DNA from: Adiantum capillus-veneris | Lineage: Eukaryota; Streptophyta; Polypodiopsida; Polypodiales; Pteridaceae | Assembly: GCA_014529385.2 (NCBI GenBank) | Contig: CM043971.1 | Span: 56,915,709 to 56,979,708, forward strand | DNA: 64,000 bases | Direction: 5' to 3' | Part shown: positions 1-12,800 of the stretch, in pieces | Layout of the letters: the number at the start of each line of letters is the position of its first letter | Numbering within the stretch: position 1 is the stretch's first letter | Notes under the pieces: model-generated | What the model saw: the letters and a program-made list of their open reading frames with translations, nothing else | The model's database searches: none | Told to the model about the DNA's origin: nothing | Made by a program: the position numbers and the translations under genes

Positions 1-720
1 TCTTCCCAACAACACAACAAAATCCACGGCTAGGTTTCTATTTGAGAATATTGTCTTCCGATATGGATGTCCTGTGGAGTTTGTGTCAGATCAAGGTATA
101 CACTTTATAAATGACACTATGGATATTCTCATGATATGCTTTCTGTCAAGAATTGGAAATCAACACCTTATTATCCTAGATGCAATGGGTAAGCAGAAAG
201 GAGTAGCAAGACTGTCAAGACTATCCTTACCAAGATCGTGCAAAAAAAGTCAGAGCAACAGTGGGACTTGAAACTTCAAACTGCTCTATGGGAATATAGA
301 ACAACTTATAAGGTCACTACCGGGTTAACACCATTTAGAATGGTGTATGGCACTGAAGCTGTTGTACCAATGGAATTTGTTGAGAATGGTCGTCGAGCAT
401 GGCTTGGATTTTAATCACAATCTAAACAAGAGACTGGAAGAGCTAACACAGCTAGATGAGCTGAGACAGAGGGCTATGCTGGAACAAGAAATTTTTCAGC
501 GAAAGAAACACTGGCATGACAAACAAATTAAGGTCAGGGAGTTTAGAAAGGCAATCTAGTTCTCTTATATCAGTCAAAACTAGGCCCTAAGAAACCAAAC
601 TTAAAGATAGCCTGGGCAAGACCATTTGAAGTTGATTGGGTGTTCTCAAATGGCACGGTAAGGCTGAAAGATCTGTCTGGATTATTGTTGCCAGGGGTAT
701 ATAATGGAGCTAAAATCAAG
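1..720 (+). pseudogene. Integrase C-terminal half (Ty3/gypsy), fossil
   Basis: The opening residues resemble the integrase core where the second catalytic Asp region lies (FRYGCPVEFVSDQGIHF), followed by the typical late core segment (TTYKVTTGLTPFRMVYGTEA) and a tail resembling the gypsy integrase C-terminal fold (WARPFEVDWVFSNGTVRLKD). In a living element this enzyme joins cDNA to chromosomal DNA. The copy is a broken fossil. Family assignment is firm; lineage (Athila/Tat-like) is tentative. Confidence 0.8.
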
Positions 721-1082
721 CTCTATTATTCAGAAGGCTAGGGAAAAGGGTATTGATGGTCTAGGAACTGAAGACCAAGAAAATCTAGGATTAGCTATTT
801 TAGGTCTTTTCCATGTACAACCAGTTCCAAAGCCAGTCAAAAAGCCAGAACAGTACCAGTGCGACCAAACCCTGTCCAGATCAGAACCATAAAAGTATGG
901 GAACCAATATCAGTTCTTAGGGAAACAACGGTCAGAAGGACTATCAGTGGTAATCATTTCAAAGACAAGAGAAAGTCTTGTCCAATGCATGTCTGCCACG
1001 TCAATTGCGGTGCACAGAACTCTAAAAATGGTAAGTGGTGGAGATTTTATGGCACGAACGCGTATAACAATAAGGTGAGTAA

Positions 1083-4000
1083 GTGTTTTTCCTCACAAGT
1101 CTCCTGCGCGATGCGTGCAAACTTGTTCATTTGCCATTGCCGAGCTCTGAAGTTTCTTCGCTACAGCCACAAACCTCTTCATTCGAGGAGACTAGAGACT
1201 ATAGTTTATCCTTGCCAGCCACACTAGGATACGGGTTTGACGAATCAAGTAAGTCGTCTTCTTCTTCGTATAGTGATTCATCGTTTTCGCGGTGTATGGG
1301 TAGGAAGAAAATGTCGGAGAAGATGCAGGAAACTATAGACGAAACCCAAGCCCTTATTGCTGTTGCAAAAGAGACTCTTCCGCTTATGCCTCACAACAAA
1401 ATACGGAGATATGTGTTTACTGAGCAAGCAGAGGCCTTACTAAGACTGTGGGATTTGCATGTGGTTGTGCAAGCAACCAGGATAGAGTTTGACAAAACAA
1501 TCATAAGGCAAGTTTTGGATTCCTTCAATACTGAAGACAAAATTGCTATGTTCTATGGTAGAAAAGTGTTAGTCACTCCAGAGAACATTGCTTTTGCCTT
1601 CCGAATGCCAAATGGGCCAAAGCCATCTGTGGCAACTGTAGAGCAAATCAATGGAGCTTTGAAAGAAGATGATGCTGCCCAAAAGAAACAAAAAGCCAGT
1701 GCACAAGGAGTGCCAGTAGTAGCAGGTTTGGACATTCCTACTACCTACCGCTTTGTGGCTGAAGTTGTGAATCTTAAAAATAATCCTACTTATGTGTCAG
1801 AAAAGCTATTTGCTATGCTCTTAGCAAAAATATTGGACTCTATAGTTTCTATCAATCTCTGTCAGATATTATCACACAATGTGCTTCAGCAGACTACCAA
1901 GTTGAAGTCTCAGAATGTCTCCAAATCTTGGTATGTTTGGTAGTTTCTTTACTGGGCATCTGCTCCAGACGTCCATGCCCAGGTAAGATAGGCTTGGAGC
2001 CAGAAGACATTTCCAGCGCCTAGCAATGTTGAAGTATCTTCACATGAAGAGTCCCCAGAAAACCAGCTAGTTATCACACTAGAAAAAAGAGAAAGGTCAC
2101 ACAAGAGGAGGCTGGAAGTTCTAAGAGACGAAGGACGACATTGACTAAAAGCACTGCTCTTCTTATAAGAAGTTAGAAAGCCAGATTCAAACAATGTCCA
2201 CTGAAAAGACTCTGGCCAATCAGACTGAACAGCCTCTCAATCAGACCACTGGTGGAGTTACCCAGTCAACAGGGTAGATTTTAGCAACCACCAGTACGGG
2301 ACAAGACCAGTCAGATAGGGCCAGTGCTGAGTAGCCTGTAGATCAGACTAATAAGGAAAAAGGGCTAGCACCTTCAAGTCCACTGGGAAAGGTTTCCATT
2401 CCTTATATAGTGAAGCGGCCCTACGATTAACAAAGAAAGATAGGTTACATCAGCTGCAGAATCATCCTCTCACAAGACGTCTAATTCTACAGAAATTTGA
2501 TTATTCTACACTACCATATATGGTTCCTGTCACAGTTTATGAGCCAACTGCTTGTGACCCAGCCACAATGCAGGATGGCTATTTTGTACTAATTTAGTCA
2601 TCTTGGAACGCTATTGTGAATGCCATAGGACAAATGCTGGATACGCCAGTGTCAGATGATGAATTAACCAAGGCAAAAACTAAACTGAAGGAAGCTGAGA
2701 AGCAGATTGAAAAGATGGAGCAGGAGAGGGCCGCCCAGACCCTGTGCCACAGTATCATTGAAGCTTAGTCGGCTAGGACCATTCAACAATTAGAAAATAG
2801 GTTATCCAAGGTGAAGTCTGAGGTACAAACTTTGAGGGAGGAAAAGGTAAAAGCTGAAAGGGTTGCGACGGACAGATTTAAAACTCTACTGAGAATGAAG
2901 CGAGTTGATTTCAACTCCTTGCTGAATACCCACACTGCTCTGAAAGCCACCTTAATAGAAAGATACATCTATAATAATCTGGCTGAGATATTAAATCCAG
3001 AAGGGAATGTTGTTTTCAATATAGACAATTTGAGGACTCTTATGGAAACAATGCAGAGTGACTTACAAGACAAACTCTCTAAATATAATAGTGCTTTGTC
3101 AAACCAAGCTATTCTTGATTATATTGAGGAGTAGAATAACCTTGAGGAAGATGATGATAAGGCAGAAGCTGATGAAAAAGAGAAGGGGGAGGAATCAGAA
3201 GAGGGACATGGTGATGGTGGGTATAGTAATGATGACTCTTCTCCATCTCCACCTTCAGGACCTGGTGGAGCAGGGGCCATAGGCGGGAATCAATCCAAGG
3301 CAGACCGATCAACCCAGCATGAAGGACAACAGTCGGTTGACTAGCAAGGGGGAGATCAACAAACTAGCAATACTAGAAATTCACCAGCACACCAGTCACA
3401 GCACGATACAGATGATAAAGGGAAAGACAAAGCTTTGACTGAGATTCCAACCAGTGATGAGCAACATTCATTACAGCTCATCACGTTGAACAAGAGATTA
3501 AGACATCAACAGGATTCTATAACCAGGATTATTTGGAGAATGATGATCTCACTGATCTGGAGCGATTTCAGCGACTATATGTTGGCGCTACGGAAATGGT
3601 TCAACATTGGAAATCAGTTGCTTTCCATGATCAGGAGGTGTGCCAATTTCTTGAGCATCCTAGTATAATACAACTGCTAGAGAGAGTGCTTGAATGGACA
3701 TTAATTGCTGATGATAAAGTAGTTAATCCACATTGGCAGAGGCATTCTACTGCAGATTGCCATTCCATTTCTATGGAATTAGAACTCCTGCTGGGGAATA
3801 AGCCGACATATAGATGTATGAAAGATGTCAGAAGTCAGTTAAAAGAGGTCTTAGTGCAAATGCATATTTCTAGGGGACTTCTGGATCAGAGGGCGAGAGC
3901 TATTCTTGAAGACCAGACTACCATAGGCAAAGGATCTCAAACTTTCAGCTGGTTAAAGCTACCAGGTAGATGATGTAGCAGGAGAACTAGGCTGTCCTTA

Positions 4001-4758
4001 ATTTTCTAGAGTTTGTCCCTGATTCCCCAGTTCTCCTGTATGCTTTACTAGCAAGAGAAGCGGAGTTGCCGAGTTTTTTTCCAGCACTATACCCTCAACA
4101 TTCTGAACCAGTAGATTTTCTTACATACTTTAAGATTACTGATGATCTTCAGGATTGGTATGAGCGATCAACTGTGGAGTGGAAAACCTGGCAAATGCTA
4201 TTCAATGATGCTCTTCAACTAAATGATTTTGAGGAATTAAAAGATGAGGTACAGAGGATCAAGATCTGTATGGGACACTGGAAAATTCAGATTAGAGGCC
4301 TCACTAAGATCACAAAACAGTTGCTGCAACTCACTGTTGAGTTCTCTAAAATTTCTGAAAAGGATAATACAGCTACACCAGGCCTAGGATCCCAGTACAG
4401 AGAGATAGCTGAGATTCTCTTTGAAGCTAGGATAAAAAAAAATCAGCCTCTTCAAGAAGGATGGATCCATACAACTTTGCATTGTCACAAATTGGCGAGA
4501 ACTCGTCTAACAAAAGGCAGATGCATGCTCTATGATCCTGACACCAAAACTTATCATCCCCTCACGCCTTATGAAGTCGAAATGACCACAGAGAGGTGGG
4601 ATCAGCTTGAGCAAGAGGCCATTTACAGACTCATTCAGAAGGACAATGCTGGCACTAGGACTTCTGAGACACCATCAAGACCTAAGGGCAAAGGAAGCGG
4701 GTTCAATGGAAGGATACTTGGTAGTTCCATCTTAGCATTCGATGGAGGAATTTTCTAG
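1083..4758 (+). pseudogene. Extra ORF region downstream of pol, coiled-coil rich, fossil
   Basis: A run of plus-strand coding-like segments follows the integrase. The first (1,083-1,943) contains a globular-looking part with EQAEALLRLWDL and FYGRKVLVTPENIAFAFRMP. Later segments (2,640-3,130, 3,430-3,970, 4,066-4,758) are rich in Glu, Lys and Leu with heptad-like spacing, suggesting coiled coils, and include a Gln/Ser/acidic low-complexity linker near 3,120-3,420. I do not recognise a named family. It belongs to the retroelement by position, as with the extra ORFs of some plant gypsy lineages. It is broken in several places. Confidence 0.5.
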
Positions 4759-5268
4759 CCATCTCAGAATCAGATGGTGGATTTTTCCAAATATTTTCAT
4801 AATCAAACGGTGGATTTTCTCAGCCAGGTGTGGGCATCTCTTTGGCTGATACCCTTGGAATTACAATTATAGAGGGTGTTATGCACTCAACAAAGCATGA
4901 AATATGGCATAAAGCTATGTTTCAAAAGGATCAGACGGTGAAGTTTTTTCAGAAATTTTGGAGTCTTACCAAAATTCAAGAAAGGAGGGAAGGATATAGA
5001 TGGCGAAGGCAGTCTCACTAGTGGAGGCAGTTTCACTAGGTGGGAACCAGCTCCTGAAAAGCCGAGCAGCGGACCAGTCAGTAGTTACAATGACGATTGA
5101 CCAGTTACATTGTAATTGGGTTGGCTGTACTTTTGGGTTGTTTTATCTTTTGACTTCCTACTCTTAATTGTGTGGTTGTAGTCCTGAAGCCGTTCCCAAG
5201 CTATCTGAATCTGAACTGAATCTGAACACTTCCAGTCATTCAATTGTCTCTTTCTCAATAGATGTATT

Positions 5269-5352
5269 CCAGTTCATGTAACTGTTCTAGTTCAGTTTCT
5301 ATCTTTTCCTCCAGTTCATGTAACTGTTCTAGTTCAGTTTCTATCTTTTCCT
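5269..5352. repeat. 42-bp direct repeat, two copies
   Basis: A 42-bp unit starting CCAGTTCATGTAACTG is repeated exactly back to back, with a third partial start following. It lies near the junction of the plus-strand gypsy fragment and the minus-strand gypsy element and may be part of an LTR or 3' region of the former. Confidence 0.9.
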
Positions 5353-5379
5353 CCAGTTCTACTGATTGAACTAATGAAT

Positions 5380-6242
5380 CACCAGTAGTTGTAAACTCTT
5401 AACACTGGAATAAGCTATCTAAAGAGATTAGCTCCAATTCCACTTCTCCACTTGGGTGCTTCTATAGTCCTAAGTAGACAGTGTAGTGGGTACTATTGGA
5501 TTTTGAATTGCACAAGTATCACATGAACTAAAGTAGTTATGGACACTTCTTTGCATATGAGGCCAATACACCGCAAATCTCATCAGTCTTGATAGATTTG
5601 TGTTTTTGTATTGTGAAACCCCGTTGTTTGTACATGATTTTATCTCAAGTACAATTCTTTCCCGGATGGATCTATACATAGCCTAAGTATTTTGTCCTTT
5701 CCTTGCTTATATAACCACCTGACTATAAGCACAAGGGAGTGTGTTTCCTCAATGACTGATGGTTGCCTTTCAATCTATAGAGAACCAATGGTGAGTGATC
5801 GTATCACATGCTCGCTTCACCTAGATACCATTTGAATGTTGAAAAGATATGAATCGAGCAGGTCATGATCAACTCCTAAAGGTGCTTCTCCATGGATCAA
5901 TCATGATAAAATGGTCCACCCTCTCATGAGTAGTCCCTTTCTTGACTACTATCATGAAATCAAACTCTAGCAATATCATGAACTATCGGACTATACAATC
6001 AGTATTGCATGGTTTGTTCACTGAGTACAGTAGTGCCTCCTGGTCTACAAAGAGCACAAATTTGTTCACAAAAAGGTAATTTCTAAACTTTTTGATGGCA
6101 TAGATCATTCCCAATCCCTCTCTTTCTGTGATTGTGTAATTCTGCTCCGCACTATTGAGCTATCTACTAGAGTAACAGATTGGAAAATCCATTTCGTTCT
6201 CTTGAGGTTGTGCTAAGATGCATCCAACAACATATGCCAACG
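5380..6242 (-). mobile_element. Older Ty3/gypsy element, RNase H and integrase zinc-finger part, fossil
   Basis: On the minus strand this reads as the RNase H region of a gypsy polyprotein (for example AEQNYTITEREGLGMIYAIK) and then an integrase N-terminal zinc-binding region around 5,500-5,680 (YWPHMQRSVHNYFSSCDTC). The domain is cut at 6,242 by the 33.8-kb transposon; the remainder of the same domain resumes at 40,005. This is the base layer into which the other large elements of the window inserted. It is a decayed copy with many breaks. Confidence 0.85.
6239..6242. repeat. Target-site duplication AACG, left copy
   Basis: AACG directly precedes the left terminal inverted repeat and is matched by AACG directly after the right one. 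Four bases alone is weak evidence, but together with the 16-bp terminal repeats and the interrupted host element it is convincing. Confidence 0.8.
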
Positions 6243-6258
6243 AAGACCATATTAGGTA
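6243..6258 (+). repeat. Left terminal inverted repeat, 16 bp
   Basis: AAGACCATATTAGGTA is the exact reverse complement of 39,989-40,004. Just inside both ends lie loosely similar AT-rich stretches containing GTGGGAAAA and GGGAATT-type words, so a longer degenerate subterminal similarity is possible. Confidence 0.85.
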
Positions 6259-6489
6259 AAGTGGGAAAATCCCAATTCCCAGGTTGGACAACTTTCAATA
6301 TATCATGTATAAAATATAGAGATTTTGTCAAAAATTTGAGTTTTCTTTAGGTCTCATTCCACTTTATGCACATACAATACACAATGAAAAAAACTAAAAT
6401 ATCATGGTTTCAATCAATTGGATTATTAGGAGAGGAGTATATTGCATCCATTATCGTTGTCTATGTTCTACTGTCCTACCTACAACTTA

Positions 6490-8110
6490 TCTCAACATGG
6501 AGAGCTTGGTTTCTAGGTCCACCACTTGTCCAAGTTAATGTAAAAGTGACTCAAGGTTCACAACTTGTGAAAGCAAGGATCCATTGAAGAATACAATCCA
6601 CTTGGCTATTTTTCCTTAATTTATTGCATGTGACATTTAAGCAAGGTCCACTTCTAATCTATAACTTCTTAATTTGAGGCATGGGGCATACATAAAATAT
6701 GTAGAATATGCTCTATTGCCTCATAGGAAGGTTGGTTTCAAGGTGCACTTATCCATGCTAGCCTATCTTGGAGAAATGATGGAGCTTGCTTCTCTCCTTG
6801 TTTCAATGGAGACTAGCTTGGACAAGTGGTGGACCTTTGCTTCTCTCTATGTTTCAATAGAGTTAGCTTGGACAAGTGGTGATCTTGGAACAAAACCCCC
6901 ATGTAAAACATATCATGGGTATTCCAAGTGATTAGAAAGATTACCATTTAAGATATAACCTTATAGGTTGGACAACTAGATCTTGGCTTGGAGAAATGGT
7001 GGACCTTTGATTCTCTCCATGTTTCAATGGAGTCTATCTTGGAGAAATGGTGGAGCTTGCTTCTGTCCATGTTTCAATGGAGCCTAGCTTGAACAGTTGG
7101 TGGACCTTTGCTTCTCTCTATGTTTCAATAGAGTTAGCTTAGACACGTGGTGGATCTTCAAAATAAACCAACTACTATCAATGTTGCCTAGCTTGGACAA
7201 GTGGTGGAGTGTTTCTCTACTCCATGTTTCAATGGATCTTAGCTTGGACAAGTGTTGGACCTTAAAACAAAAACCCCATGTACAACATAGAATGGATTTT
7301 CTAGATTTCAATGGAGTCTAGATTTAACAAATGGTGGAGCTTGTCTTCATCCATGTTTCAATGAAACTAGCTTGGACAAGTGGTGGACCTTGTAACAAAC
7401 CCCCCCATGTACAACATATCATTGGTTTTCTAAGTGATGGGAAGGAATACCATTCAAGATATAAACTTATAGCTTGGATAAGTAGTTGACTTTAAAACCA
7501 AATTCATCATAATACAATGAAATACAGGTCAGCCAATTCCTAAATCTTGAGACCAAACCTCCCATGCTATTAGAGATAATATATTGGATAAGTGGTGGAC
7601 CTTCTATTATTTTCCCATGCCTAGTTTAGACAACCGGTACACTTCGCAGCTATAAAGGTTGGACGAGTTGTGGAGCCTTGTTTCTATCCATGTTTTAATG
7701 GATCCTAGCTTGGACAAGTGGTGGACCTTGGAAAAAAGCTTCCATGTACAACATATATGAGGTTTTCCATGTTTTAATGGAACCTATCTTGGACAAATGG
7801 TGAAGCTTTCTTCTCTCCATGTTGATTTTGGAACTACCTTAGACAAGTGGTGGAGCTTTTCTTTTCTACTCTTCATAATACAATGAAGTATATGTTGGTT
7901 ACATGGTGAATCTTAAGGCCAAACCTCCCATTTTACTAGAGATGATAGGTTGGACAAGTGGATCAACCTTCTATCATTTCTCCATGACTATATTGGACAA
8001 TTAGTAGACATAACATCTCTCTATGTTGTCTAGAGATGAGCTTGGACAAGTGATGGACCCTGCTTCTCTCTTCCCTTGGTTTACTAGTTTGAAGACTCAG
8101 TATATATACT
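6490..8110 (-). repeat. Left minisatellite array, first block
   Basis: Degenerate units of about 50-75 bp built around GCTTGGACAAGTGGTGGACC (reverse complement of the motif used in the right half), usually followed by tccatgtttcaatggag. One early copy near 6,510-6,540 is in the opposite orientation. Open frames here (such as those rich in DKWWTF) are by-products of the repeat. No gene is seen. Confidence 0.9.
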
Positions 8111-8219
8111 TTCTTAGATCTAGCTTGAACAAGTGGTGGACCTTGCATCCACAATCTTAATTCAGTACAAAAAAGTATATGAAAAAATAACATAGGAATC
8201 TTGGTTTGAAGGTCAAGCA

Positions 8220-8890
8220 ATTAGGTTCCAAATGCACATAATAATATATTTTCCACCCATATTAAAAGAAAGTTAAATATGTTATTACCAAATTGACAAA
8301 GGTAACGTCCAAGAATTATATCTTTCCATCTTGTCAGATCTAAATCTTCATCAAGGCGACATGCATGTATACATCAACTTTCAAGCCATTCAAGAATACA
8401 TGCACTTAGATTCCATAGTTTTGTTTTCAAAGTCTTTTAGGTTCTAAAACTCTTTCACATAAAGTATGTAATGACAAAATTCTTGAAGCAAACATTTGTG
8501 CCCAAGAAAAAGATCCCTCTCACATATTTAAAGTCCATGAATTCTCTGATCCACACTTACAAGTTTTATTTTGACATCAAACATCAATTCTTTCATAGTT
8601 CCAAATAAATGCAACCTCGATATGAATTGACAAAAAATGAATTTCTTTTACTATATGACCCAACATAGGCCCCAATCAAATAAAAAATGAGTCCCCAAAA
8701 ATTTGGGTGCACTCTAGCAATACATCAGAGTCCCCTTACAATAGGATGCACTCCAATAGTACATTGAAGTCCCCTTAGAGTAGGGTGCACTCCATTCAAG
8801 TGTTCATAAAATTGACACACCTTTTTAAAAAAAAAAAAAGACTATATCAAATTATACAAATGTTGAAAGATACACACTAGAATAAAAAAA
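8220..8890. other. AT-rich spacer with a short 45-bp repeat
   Basis: No gene is seen. At about 8,705-8,800 a degenerate unit of about 45 bp (ending gtccccttagagtaggg-like, then tgcactcca) occurs two and a half times. This is immediately downstream of the first FCP1-like exon and probably contains its 3' UTR. Confidence 0.5.
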
Positions 8891-8911
8891 GCATCTTATA
8901 GCCATATTTAT

Positions 8912-9687
8912 TCAATGCTTTCGTGTTGACAAGTACACACCAAGGACATAATTTGTCTCAGAATCACTATACTGATTTACAATTGTGTTGTATGTATAGA
9001 CTCTCTTATCTCTTGCATACAACCATCCTACCAACCATGGAATTATGGTTCTCTGCAAGAAGTTTTGAAGTTGCTCGGAAGTTTGCCTCCACATCTTTGG
9101 AAATATAAGATATGTCCCTGGCATGTTCCACATCACCCTATATGGAGTGTCATCAAAAATTAAGGTATTGTTTGCATCCAAATCCTCAAATATCTTCCAA
9201 ATATCACTCAGATTTTTGTGATAAACCCTTGTAAATCCTAACATGATATTTGGATTTTGGCAATTTTTGTTACTCATAAACACCTTGAACTTGGTATACT
9301 GCTCAGGAAAACACTTTTGTGTGATGCGTTGCACCCTTGTTAAGTTATAGCAACTCCATATCCATAGCTCAAAGTATTCAGCACAAAAATCCAAAAAACT
9401 TTGTGCGTCTGGTCGCACCACATGATAAACTTCATCTTTGTCCTCCACAAGTCGCATGTGTTGAGCCCAAGATGGCATAGAATCTCCATGTTTCATTTCA
9501 ACTGTCTTGAGAAGTAACCCCTCTAGATCCAAGATAAGTACTCTTTTGATGTCCTTGAAAGCAAGTGGTAGGTGATAAGGAGGTGATTCATTCCTTGGAC
9601 AAGGTCTTGGAGGAGGTTGGATGGGTAATTCAATAGTTTTCTTCAATTTATGCCAGCATATAGCCAATCCATTTTTCTGTAATGGTT
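8912..9687 (-). CDS. FCP1/NIF-type HAD phosphatase-like terminal exon (copy b)
   Basis: About 258 residues from a splice acceptor (tttaatttcag) at 9,688-9,690 to a stop at 8,912. The fold is recognisable as the FCP1 homology (NLI-interacting factor) domain of the HAD superfamily, which dephosphorylates phospho-Ser/Thr, classically on the RNA polymerase II tail. Motif I reads LDLEGLLLK instead of DxDxT, keeping the nucleophile Asp but replacing the second Asp by Glu and the Thr by Leu. The late acidic motif IFDDTPY is kept. No ATG precedes the domain, so this is an internal or terminal exon; the acceptor needs one base carried over from the preceding exon. Activity is doubtful. Upstream exon not identified; see the shared-phase finding. 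Confidence 0.7.
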
Positions 9688-9839
9688 CTGAAATTAAAGA
9701 ACAAGAACACTTAATGCAAACACAACAATAGACATGAGTTTTACATTGTCTACCCTAAGGTTTTATTAGATACCAAAATCCATCTATGATCTACTCATTA
9801 ATAGAAAGAAAGTCAAATTAAAATCCTGACTCTTTTTTA

Positions 9840-12800
9840 TGCTACACTCTCTCTTAGTCTCAATACCATGGAGTTCAACTAGACTTAAGTCAACTAATAA
9901 CTACTACTTGTTGTTAAAGGTATGCTTGAAGTGTATAAGGCTTAACCAATGCTCTAGTGTAGAATGGGTATTTAGGTCTCAAGGTCTACCACTTATCCAA
10001 GCAAAGATCCATTTAGATATGGAAACCCAATTTTTCTTAATATAATGATATAGAGTGGACAAGTGGTGAATCCTGAGACCAAGCCACTCATGCTACTAGG
10101 GATAATAGGTTGGACAAGTGGTGGACCTTGAATGTAAACCCCCCATGTACAAAGTATCAGGGGTTTTGGGTATTTCAATGGACTCTAGCATCTTGGAAAC
10201 ATGGTGGAGCTTACTTCTCTCCATGTTTCAATGGAGTCTATCTTGGATAAATGGTGGAGCATCATTCTCTCCATGTTTCAATGGAGCCTACCTTGGACAA
10301 GTGGTGCACGTTTGTTTCTCTCTATGTTTGAACAGATTTAGCTTGGACAAGTGGTGGACCTTGGAACAAAATCCCCATGTAAAACATATCATGGACATTA
10401 CAAGTGGTGAGAAAAAATACCATTCAATATATAACCTTATAGGTTGGAAAAGTGGTGGACCTTAACACCCAATTATTATTAATATAATGACATAGAGTGG
10501 ACAAGTGGTGAATCTTGCGACCAAACCTACTAGGAAAAGTACGTTGGACAAGTGGTGGACCTTGAATGCAAACCCCCCATGTACAAAATATTACTCATGC
10601 TACTAGGAATAATTTGGTATTAAGGTCCATGTTTCAATGGAGCCTAGCTTGGAAAAGTGGTGGACCTTTGTTTCTCTCTATGTTTCAATAGAATTTGCTT
10701 GGACAAGTGGTGAACCTTGGAACAAAACCCCCATGTAAAGCATGTCATGGGCATTACAAGTGGTGAGAAAAAATACCATTCAAGGTATAACCTTATAGGC
10801 TGGACAAGTGGTGGACCTTAGCACCCAATTCCTCTTATTATAATGACATATAGTGGAAAAGTGGTGAATTGTGAGACCAAACCTACTAGGGATAATAGGT
10901 TGGAGAAATGGTTGACCTTGAATGTAAATCACCCATGTACAAAATATCATGGGTTTTGCGTATTTCAATGGAGCCTAGCATCTTGGAGACATGGTGGAAC
11001 TTACTTCTCTCCATGTTTTAATGGAGCCTATCTAGGAGAAATGGTGGAGGTTCCTTCTCTCCATGTTTCAATGGAGCCTAGCTTGGACAAGTCGTGGACC
11101 TTTGTTTCTCTCTATGTTTGAATATGGTTAGCTTGGACAAGTGGTGGATCTTGGAATGAAACTCCCATGTAAAACATATCATGGGCATTTCAAGTGGCGA
11201 GAAAGGATACCATTTAAGATATAACCTTATAGGTTGGACAAGTGGTGGACCTTAACACAATATAATGACATAGAGTGTACAAGTGGTGAATCTTGAAACC
11301 AAACCACTCATGCTACTAGGGATAATAGGTTAAACAAGTGGTGGGCCTTGAAATAAAACCCCCTAGAGTGTTTCAATGGAGCCTAGCTTGGAAACATGGT
11401 AAAGCTTGCTTCTCTCCATGTTTCAATGCAGCCTATCTTGGATAAATGGTGCAGCATCATTCTCTCCATGTTTCAATGGAGCCTAGCTTGGACAAGTGGT
11501 GGACCTTTGTTTCTCTCTATGTTTGAATAGAGTTATCTTGGAAAAGTGGTGGACCTTGGAACAAAAACCCCATGTAAAACATATCATGGGCATTACAAGT
11601 GGTGAGAAAAAATACCATTCAATATATAACCTTATAGGTTGGACAAGTGGTGGACCTTAACACCCAATTATTCTTAATATAATGACATAGAGTGGATAAG
11701 TGGTGAAATTGGGACCAAACCTACTAGGGAAATAGGTTGGACAAGTGGTGGACCTTGAATGTAAACGCCCCATGTACAAAATATCACTCATGCTACTAGA
11801 AATAATTTGGTATTAAGGTCCATGTTTCAATGCAGCCTAGCTTGGAAAAGTGGTGGACCTTTGTTTCTCTCTATGTTTCAATAGATTTATCTTGGACAAG
11901 TGGTGTACCTTGGAACAAAACCCCCATGTAAATCATGTCATGGGCATTACAAGTGGTGAGAAAAAATACCATTCAAGCTATAACATTATAGGTTGGACAA
12001 GTGGTGGACCTTAACACCTAATTCCTCTTAATATAATGACATAGAGTGGACAAGTGGTGAATCATGAGACCAAACCTACTAGGGATAATAGGTTGGACAA
12101 GTGGTGAACCTTGAATGTAAACCCCCCATGTACAAAAAATTATGGGTATTGGGTATTTCAATGGAGCCTAGCAACTTGGAGACATGGTGGAGCTTATTTC
12201 TCTCCATGTTTCAATGGAGCCTATCTAGGAGAAACAGTGGAGGTTCCTTCTCTCCATGTTTCAATGAGCCTAGCTTGGACAAGTGGTGGACCTTTCTTTC
12301 TCTATATGTTTTAATAGAGTTAGCTTGGACAAGTGGTGGACCTTGGAATGAAACCCCCATGTAAAACATATCATGGGCATTTCAAGTGGTGAGAAAGGAT
12401 ACTATTTAAAATATAACCTTATAGGCTGGACAAGTGGTGGACTTTAACACATATTTCTTCTTAATATAATGACATAGAGTGTACAAGTGGTGAATCTTGA
12501 GACCAAACCACTCTTGCTACTAGGGATAATAGGTTGGACAAGTGGTGGACCTTGAATGTAAACCCCTCATGTACAAAATTATGGGTTTAGGGTATTTCAA
12601 TGGAGCCTAGCTTGGAGACATGGTGGAGATTGCTTCTCTCAATGTTTCAATGGAACCTATCTTGGAGAAATGGTGGATCATCCTTCTCTCCATGTTTCAA
12701 TGGAGCCTATCTTGGACAAGTGGTGGACCTTTGCTTCTCTCTATGTTTTAATGGAGTTAGCTTGGACAAGTGGTGGGTCTTGGAACAAAACCCCTTTGTA

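Larger units (their letters stand above)
1..5380 (+). mobile_element. Ty3/gypsy retrotransposon fossil, 3' part, with extra ORF after pol
   Basis: The window opens inside an integrase catalytic domain and continues through an integrase C-terminal region, then about 3.7 kb of further coding-like sequence that is not pol. A coding region downstream of integrase is known in the Athila/Tat side of plant Ty3/gypsy elements, which also fits the integrase tail; this lineage call is inference. The element is heavily decayed with several breaks and its 5' part lies outside the window. Its 3' boundary against the minus-strand gypsy is not resolved (about 5.1-5.45 kb), and no LTR pair or target duplication could be defined. 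Confidence 0.75.
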
